From Siphonodentalium dalli (taxonomy: Eukaryota > Mollusca > Scaphopoda > Gadilida > Siphonodentaliidae), in NCBI GenBank assembly GCA_032622095.1, contig CP136064.1:131633129-131697128 (forward strand): 64,000 nucleotides of DNA. The letters are read 5' to 3'. This document shows, one piece after another, positions 57,781 through 64,000 of the stretch; positions within the stretch are counted from its first letter, which is position 1, and every line of letters begins with the position of its first letter. A program made the translations under genes and the position numbers. A model generated the notes under the pieces. The model did no database searches, had not been told where the DNA came from, and worked only from the letters and a program-made list of their open reading frames with translations.

Positions 57781-58460
57781 CAGACGAGCGCATCATGTTA
57801 CCATTTATGTCCGTAAATCACAAATCGGCGCTTGTCTGGATTTGAAGGGGCCAAATTCGCATTTGTTGGACGGCGTATTTGACCCATTATGCCATAACAA
57901 TAAAAATTGTCGCCATGTTACGGTGTAAGGAGTACATGTAGTATATTGTGTATATTTATTGGATATATCAAGGGATATACAGTGGGCTTTTATACTCTCC
58001 AAGCCACCAATAAATTCAAGGGTTAGCACAAACTTACCATACTCTGTGTGTTGAATAGGTCGGTATATTATACAAAGGTATGCATTGGATACATTACGGC
58101 CATTGTGCATGCATTTTGTCCGTGCTTGCGTTATGGAGTTATGGCCACTAAACCGACCTATCACATTTGTCGACAGCTGTGGAGTATCGATGGAACGCAT
58201 TGAGGTAGCGGAACGGGACAAATATTGTGATGTAGAGCAATTTAAACTTATCTTCATTTCTACAAAATGGCTGTATATTGACAAATTGGCAAATTCCACA
58301 GAAACTCAAAGGGGTGGGACGGTAAACAAAATCGCGAATCTAGATAACAAACTTGACGAGTGGATGAGATGGGTAGCATCTATGTGCAACATTAGTGCGA
58401 TTTTCTAAGTTTCCGAGCGAACGAGTGTAGAATGTAGTATGGTTTATTATACTATTTCAC
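57781..58460. other. Unassigned DNA with overlapping open frames
   Basis: Frames at 57805-58299 (-) and 58085-58408 (+) overlap on opposite strands. Neither shows a recognisable domain, so I call neither a gene. Confidence 0.35.
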
Positions 58461-59588
58461 CGTCATGATCAAGTAATATTATCGGGTATAGGGTTCTCTA
58501 TTCCGAAGGTTCATTATTCCGAAGGTTCGCTATTCCGAAGGTTCATTATTCCGAAGGTTCATTATTCCGAAGGTTCGCTATTCCGAAGGTTCGCTATTCC
58601 GAAGGTTTTCTATTCTGGGCGTATTTAACCAGAAATTAATGAAAATTTGCACCCCACCACAAAAAACACACGAGGAATGAAAAATACTATTACCCTAGTA
58701 TTCACATATAGTACATATATACACCCACTTCTAATTCCCAAATTGTTCCAGATGTCCGTTATTGATAGCAAGAAGACAGTATCAGTTTATCGTTTATTAT
58801 GGAAAGTTGAAAACACGATGACTGAAATAAACTACATGCATGTAAGAGATATAGTTTTTCCGAACTGGCTATCAGTATTTGAAAGAAACATCAACATTAA
58901 AGGCCCACTTAATTTTCGAACACACTTATGTTGCATTCTAGGAGCCATAACGGGGGGTATCTTTTTATGATTTAAGCTGTTTTCTATTTCTCTATGGACA
59001 TCTTCTGATACAGACGTTTCAAATGGTGATGAACTATAGTGTTTTAATCATATTTTATGGCATATATTGTTATTAAAACCTGATATCAAGGCACTATAAA
59101 AAAAATAGTCGGTGACTCGAAAATTAGCTAGCCTTTAGCTGGCGTATTCTTGCCTCTAAGATAATTGAGATATAACGTCATACGTGATGACATTAAATCC
59201 TATGGAAACATAGCAATTGTGTGGGCTGCCTGACGTGAATATGTTTTGGTAAATAACGTCATACGTAATAACATTTAATCTCAAGGAAACCCGGGCCGCG
59301 AAGAAAAAAATCGGTCACATTTATTGTTTGAATGTTTTAAGTTATTTCCTTCAGAAAAAGAGTCTTCGTGATAAAGAACCCTCTCAATACTTTAGAATAT
59401 AGAATTAACCTTTAAAATAACAAAAATCTTCGGAATAGCGAACCTTCGGAATAGAGAACCTTCGGAATAGCGAACCTTCGGAATAGTGAACCTTCGGAAT
59501 AGCGAACCTTCGGAATAGAGACATGTTCCCAATATTATCACCAACAAAAGGGTGCGTGATTTTTATTATACTCGTCATGATCAAGTAA
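58461..59588. mobile_element. Element bounded by inverted 16-bp minisatellites
   Basis: At 58497-58612 the unit ATTCCGAAGGTTCGCT (or ...TTCATT) is repeated about seven times. At 59426-59516 the reverse complement AGCGAACCTTCGGAAT is repeated about six times. Outside the arrays 'atattatcgggtat' and 'cccaatattatc' face each other. CGTCATGATCAAGTAA lies directly repeated at both edges (58461-58476 and 59573-59588). The interior contains a nested MITE and a duplicated 'ataacgtcatacgt'. No transposase is encoded. The class is unknown to me. Confidence 0.65.
58897..59143. mobile_element. Nested ~247-bp MITE
   Basis: TAAAGGCCCACTTAATTTTC (58898) is mirrored by GAAAATTAGCTAGCCTTTA (59122-59140). A solo match to the left end is at 5224-5246. 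The interior is AT-rich and non-coding. Confidence 0.55.
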
Positions 59589-59879
59589 ATCTGTTACAAC
59601 TGTTACTATTATAAGTAGAGAACTACATCGTGTATCATGCTTTATACACCACCAGGCATGTTTGAGATCACTTCCAGTTCATATACTAGGTCGATACATA
59701 CACAACGTGCATACGTGTAGTCAATAGCATGCATGTGCACGATATTATGTTTTCTTATTCATTTCTTTTAATTATCTAACATATAATTTCCAATTAATAT
59801 AAAGACTGTGTTCATTAAAAATGAACACATTTCTGGCATTTCAGAAATTTAAATCCTTGTTGAATTCAAATTGTTCATA

Positions 59880-60145
59880 TGGGGTCATCGGATAAAATAG
59901 TGAGGTTAACCAGGGACATAACTCTTTTTCGCGATAGTAATTATTAGAACGTCTTCATCTCAAAAAACATCATGTATATATATGGTAGTGAAGGTCCGTG
60001 TGTGACTGGGATTTATTCAAATGGGGTCACAAAGTCAATTAGTCCAGAGACGCTTTAGTTCCATAATAATTCTTAAAACATCTTCTCAAGAGCCAGCATG
60101 CCTATTCAGTTTATATTTGGTATTGGGAGTACTTGGGTAACTTGG
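59880..60145. repeat. Dispersed repeat copy 2 ('ttctcaagtacc' family)
   Basis: It shares 'cataactctttt', 'aattcttaaaacatcttctc' and 'tttatatttggtattggga' with 54120-54370, in the same order. Confidence 0.6.
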
Positions 60146-60310
60146 ATTCAATATTGAAAATTCAAAACTTGTCCACCATGGAAGGGAGCGTGAGCGACAA
60201 CCCCTTCCAAAACACCCCCATATCGGCGCTACGCGCCTCGGAGTCGCGCAAGAATGAGCGCATCTTTCATCCATCACCCCCATATCATATACCTTCCTAC
60301 CGGCCTGATA
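60145..60310. other. Short GC-rich segment
   Basis: 'gcgctacgcgcctcggagtc' and surrounding sequence are markedly more CpG-rich than the neighbours. It may be a fragment of an unidentified repeat. Confidence 0.35.
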
Positions 60311-60720
60311 ATAACAAGAAAATCATAGTCGGAAATGGTAACGCCCTCAAGATCATATTATTTGGCATATGTTGGAGATTTAATTTGTGATTTTGTGTAT
60401 GTGTGTATGGTGTGATTGATGACGAAGCATCTGAAACATTTTTAAAATAGGACTTGCCAAACTAAAGTTATGGCAATTTTGAAATATTTATACACCATGC
60501 GTCACGTATAATATGTGTTCACAAAGGGCGCATATGTTGCAATTGGTTGAAAGGTTCATCGGTAAGAATGCAACACCCATTGCATTTATACACACATAAC
60601 ACATCCATTGACAGTACGCAAATACCGAATTCGTTTTAAATAATATTTAGTACATTACCCCCTGCGAGAAGGACAGATACTTATATACACGCGTAATTAG
60701 CTTATATATAAACACTATAT
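60311..60720 (+). repeat. Repeat X, copy 2
   Basis: 'aatggtaacgccctcaagat' (60333) is followed by 'gcaaataccgaattcg' (60616) and 'accccctgcgag', paralleling 55715-56100 with strong divergence in between. Confidence 0.6.
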
Positions 60721-61008
60721 GGCTGGAGTTATATTATTAACGCCCCCGGTGTATACTGTTCTACATATTTTAGAAAGCTGTGGTCCGCTGAGCATTTTAT
60801 AAAATGATAATGGGGTTTTCCGGTTATTTTGGGACGCAATAAAGTTGTACTGCGACCCCGAGGCCGGTAAAAGCAGTAGTTGGAATTTCAATTTCGTTTA
60901 TTTATTGTCGTTGATTTTGGTTTGTGATAAGCTATGCCAATTACAAATAGAAGAAATGAAAAATATTATTTGTAAAATGCGTATGTCTGAGTGTAGTCTG
61001 AGACAGCC

Positions 61009-61366
61009 GAGTCAGCCACCGGTTCGTTAATTAGGTGCTGATCGGCGTGACAGTTTGCAGTAGGTCCCCTATTTGCCGAGGCATTTGCGAAAATCTCCGA
61101 TTTCTAGGAGTTCCCCTAAAATGGTCGAAATATGTTAATTTTAATAAGGGAACGGGTGCGTATATCTCAATTGATACGTATTTTAAAGAGGTTAGTCGGA
61201 TACAGCTGAATCCGCCACGGTTCGTTAATTGGTGCTGATCGGTGTGACAATTTGCAGTAGGTCCCTATTTGCGGAAGTCCCCGAATTCGCTGATTTCCTC
61301 TAAAATGGTCGAAATATGTTGTACGGGTGCCGTATATGTCAATTGATACGTATTTTAAACAAATAA
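61009..61366. repeat. 198-bp tandem duplication
   Basis: 'ggttcgttaatt' occurs at 61021 and 61219. Both copies continue with 'ggtgctgatcgg', 'tttgcagtaggtccc', 'aaaatggtcgaaatatgtt' and 'tcaattgatacgtatttt'. The second copy has small deletions. Confidence 0.85.
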
Positions 61367-61399
61367 CGACACGATCATCATAATAGTGGTTTGTTCTAT

Positions 61400-61460
61400 C
61401 AATCCTATCATCATCATCATCGTCATGATGATGATGAAGATGATGATGATGATCATCATC
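61400..61460. repeat. ATC/GAT trinucleotide microsatellite
   Basis: Imperfect (ATC)n switches to (GAT)n at about 61424, forming an inverted trinucleotide tract. Confidence 0.85.
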
Positions 61461-61649
61461 GATAATGCGGAACAAGGCTTTTCGTCCAATAACATTATTT
61501 GCAATGTTTGTTTACAAATATATGTATCGTCATTCGATATTTACTTGTGAGTCACTTGAACATATTAATAACTAATTCTTGTCGTCGAACTCGTATTTTA
61601 TATAATAGAAGAATGAGTCTATATATATTTTGAATTGATCGAGTGTTGT

Positions 61650-62005
61650 AGCCTCAACAGCGAAGTCTTGACAGAGAGTTCCAGCTATTTACCACCCTCT
61701 GCGTGAAGACATATTTTCCTATAGCCATGTTAACAATGGGCATCTGTAACTTTTTATTATGTCCTCTTGTTCTTCCTGATGAATGTCTTTCTAATATGTC
61801 ACATGCATTGATATTGTAATGACCATTCAACAGTTTATATACCTCGATTAGATCTCCTCTAAATCTTCGATATTTTAAAGACACCAGATTGAGTCTTATC
61901 ATTCGGTCTCGGTAGCATAGAGCACGAACTAGTTCCGTTGCTTTTCTTTGTATTTCTCTAACACAATGCTTTGATATGTGTGATGTGCGCTCCCTGCAGA
62001 GTTAC
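61650..62005 (-). pseudogene. LINE C-terminal fragment, minus strand
   Basis: The frame reads SKHCVREIQRKATELVRALC, YRDRMIRLNLVSLKYRRFRG and DLIEVYKLLNG, then TRGHNKKLQ and TQRVVNSWNSL. This is the hallmark post-RT region of CR1-like and related LINEs. It is a different family from the CxxxxCPDC LINEs in this window. The RT and the rest are absent. Confidence 0.8.
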
Positions 62006-62480
62006 AGTATTCGATGATAGTCTGACCATGCTTATGTAGAGCGATTAGAAAGTGTCGATGTCCAAGTTCGTGGAAATTCTATTGACTATGCCGACGATTT
62101 GAGAAGCTTGATTGTTTTAGGATATTGTAGGAATGCTAATCTGGCCGTGTCAAATTGAGCTATAGAGATGGGATATCTCGCAGGACAACACATTTCGGGT
62201 TTTCGTGGGGTGTGTATTCGCTGGGTGTCTTATAGTTGCAGCATGTAACTATTATGACCGCGTTAATTGCGTTCGATGTTTAGGTATGAACAATGGCTGG
62301 GCCATGCAAGATTTTATGGCGGGAACACAATTTTTGATCCGCATTTAGAAGCTTTCTGGTTTGGTGAATGAGAAACCTGCAGTAATAAGCCGTAGTTTTT
62401 TGTAATAATTTGAAGGATTAATTGTTTTAACGGAATTCTGAGGCGGTGCATTCATGTAACCAATATATTTTATATTATAC
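62006..62480. other. Unassigned DNA
   Basis: No gene or repeat is recognised. It may contain further decayed LINE sequence upstream (on the minus strand) of the fragment. Confidence 0.35.
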
Positions 62481-63074
62481 TCTATTATATATTTTGGAAG
62501 ATCTGTGTGTGTATCTGTGTGTGTGTGTGTTCGCGATGAACTCGAAAACGGCCGACCCGATTTCGATGAAACTTCGTATGTGAGGATACTATCGGTCGGG
62601 AAGTGGCATAGGCATATTAATTTTCAGATCCGAGGTCAACTTTTCACGTGCCGAGGTCAAATCTGTTTTTACGCCGTTTTGCGCTAATATATTTCAGTTC
62701 GGTGCTCACAAATCGATTCGATATAGCGCGAATAATAAATTGCCAGTCATATAATTTGCACGGTTAGAATCTGTGGCGCTTCATCTTTCAAATGATGTAT
62801 CACACGCATGTGTACGTTTAAAGTTTCTACCTTAATTATCGGGAAGAACGCAGGACCATGCTTCGCTCATCGAAAAACATTCAGTAAATATATTACGCCG
62901 TCAACAGATCGTGACGTGATCGCGTTTAACTCTTAACCGGCCGATGTCGCGTTAACTAATCACCGGCCGAGGTATCCGCAAATGACATTGGGCTATGTAT
63001 CTCGGAAACGGGTGGAGCTATCGACTTGAAATTTGGTTTTTGAATAGCCCGGACGAAGTCGGGTCACCTTCTAG
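62481..63074 (+). mobile_element. Type C Helitron, standalone copy
   Basis: It starts TCTATTATATATTTTGGAAG with a (TG)n tract and 'ctcgaaaacggccgacccga'. It shares 'aatttgcacggttagaatct' and 'tatccgcaaatgacattggg' with the nested copy at 34165-35036. It ends CCCG-GACGAAGT-CGGG, 'tcacctt', CTAG (63071-63074) and T. It is non-coding. The base before the start is C rather than A. Confidence 0.8.
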
Positions 63075-63075
63075 T

Positions 63076-63140
63076 TTATATATATGGCTAATAATATGAT
63101 CTTGAGGGCGTTACCATTTCTGACTATGGTTTTCTTGTAA
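63076..63140 (-). repeat. Repeat X, copy 3 (partial)
   Basis: In reverse it reads 'aagaaaaccatagtcagaaa', then 'tggtaacgccctcaagatca', matching 55715-55785. It abuts the Helitron terminus, suggesting the Helitron landed in or beside it. Confidence 0.65.
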
Positions 63141-64000
63141 CAACATGCCTCTGTGTCATCGTCGAATACGAGGACGAGAATATACATTATTAGAATATAA
63201 TTATGCAAAGCGCTCATTTGACACAGCGAAGGAAGAGAAGAAACTGCATGCGTGGCACGCACGCGGCACCCCTGTGTCCAGTCATATGAACCGTACCATA
63301 TTCATTCACATCAGAGACGTACAGCCCGGATGATGCCGATGAAAAACATTTATGCAATCATTATTTGCTTTGTGCATTTACATATACTATACACATTCAT
63401 GTATCACTCAGTATATCCAGTTTATAATTGAAGTATTTTTTTCTGGAATTAAATACGAGATGTAGACGACGCGAATCTCTTTATATCCAGCCAGCCGATA
63501 CGGACGCTCGTCTCTTTCACGCAAATGGCATTTGTTTGTAATTCTCTGGGGAAATCTTATTCTTCAAACAAAATGTGGTAATCCAATGTTTGACCAAAGG
63601 ATACGAATTAGAAACATTGGATTCTATAGTGTAGTTTCCGCAGACAAATATAGTTATTCCACCAATCTCCAAGACTAATCATTTTTGAATTACCAAGTCT
63701 ATTGTCGTGCTCGGGCTGTATAATAGCTGAATGTCGCGCGCTAAATGGGTAAACAAAAATCCACTATATACTGCGTGTAGACATGTAAATTGTATGTCAT
63801 TCCCCTGAAACAAGTCATATAGCACTAAATGCGCCTAATTAATAGTAATTATAAGACGAGGTTCTTTCCTCCTGATTTGCTGAATGTATAGGTGAGATCG
63901 CTTACTTGCGGTCAATCAGCCATTGGTCACCCGGAGGCCACAGTTGGGAAGTAGCATCTATGGAACCTTTATTTTGTCCTATATAATTACCCTTTGTCTA
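63141..64000. other. Unassigned DNA
   Basis: No gene, RNA or repeat is recognised to the window end. Confidence 0.4.

Noticed and set aside
57805-58408. Overlapping 164- and 107-codon frames as genes
   Set aside because: They overlap on opposite strands, have no domain or splice evidence, and show composition like the surroundings.
58497-58612. Simple minisatellite only
   Set aside because: The inverted partner array at 59426-59516 and the flanking direct repeats indicate a larger element.

Overview
The window looks like gene-poor, repeat-dominated nuclear DNA from an invertebrate animal. It is AT-rich, has no bacterial-style gene packing, and contains several non-LTR retrotransposons (LINEs), MITEs, satellite-like arrays and many Helitron-like elements. 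The combination resembles marine lophotrochozoan genomes (mollusc, annelid or similar), but no host gene pins down the taxon, so that placement is inference. I found no host protein-coding gene, rRNA or tRNA that I would defend. The only long intact reading frame is a LINE reverse transcriptase at 38915-40882 on the minus strand.

Layout. 1-7549: mostly unassigned DNA with a GAY microsatellite, palindromic tandem repeats, a degenerate ~140-bp repeat, a Helitron-like element (3307-3811) and a 361-bp direct duplication. 7550-13632: a 508-bp tandem repeat whose second unit is interrupted by a minus-strand LINE (8298-9260), a plus-strand LINE (9280-12056, itself carrying a 330-bp hairpin insertion) and a 1.2-kb segment of unknown nature. 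13633-18145: a Helitron fragment, a TTAA-flanked MITE, a CTTAAG palindrome array, two tandem TA-flanked MITEs, a three-copy 177-bp repeat and a strong hairpin.

18146-37735 is the centrepiece: about nineteen non-autonomous Helitron-like units joined head to tail. Nearly every junction reads CTAG directly followed by T(C)TA...ATATATTTTG, with a short hairpin 7-11 bases before CTAG. Type A units (0.37-0.63 kb) carry 122-bp repeats and a (CTGT)n-like tract. Type B units (0.8-1.2 kb) end in a CCGCC/GGCGG hairpin. Some units are B/A chimeras. The first unit contains a ~2-kb passenger that is >99% identical by eye to 11040-13051, so the donor locus lies 8 kb away in the same window. One B unit carries a type C Helitron inserted exactly between A and T, and sister units show the empty site.

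38397-40986 is the LINE with the intact reverse transcriptase. 42617-45319 is a second, four-unit Helitron array. 45320-64000 is mostly unassigned, with degenerate tandem repeats, MITEs, two LINE C-terminal fragments, a lone type C Helitron (62481-63074) and an unusual element bounded by inverted 16-bp minisatellites (58461-59588).

Three LINE lineages share a 3'-UTR stem-loop (outer stem, GGAAGAC bulge, inner stem) whose stems differ in sequence but keep pairing. No Helitron Rep/helicase protein is encoded here, so the Helitron units must have depended on a protein supplied elsewhere.
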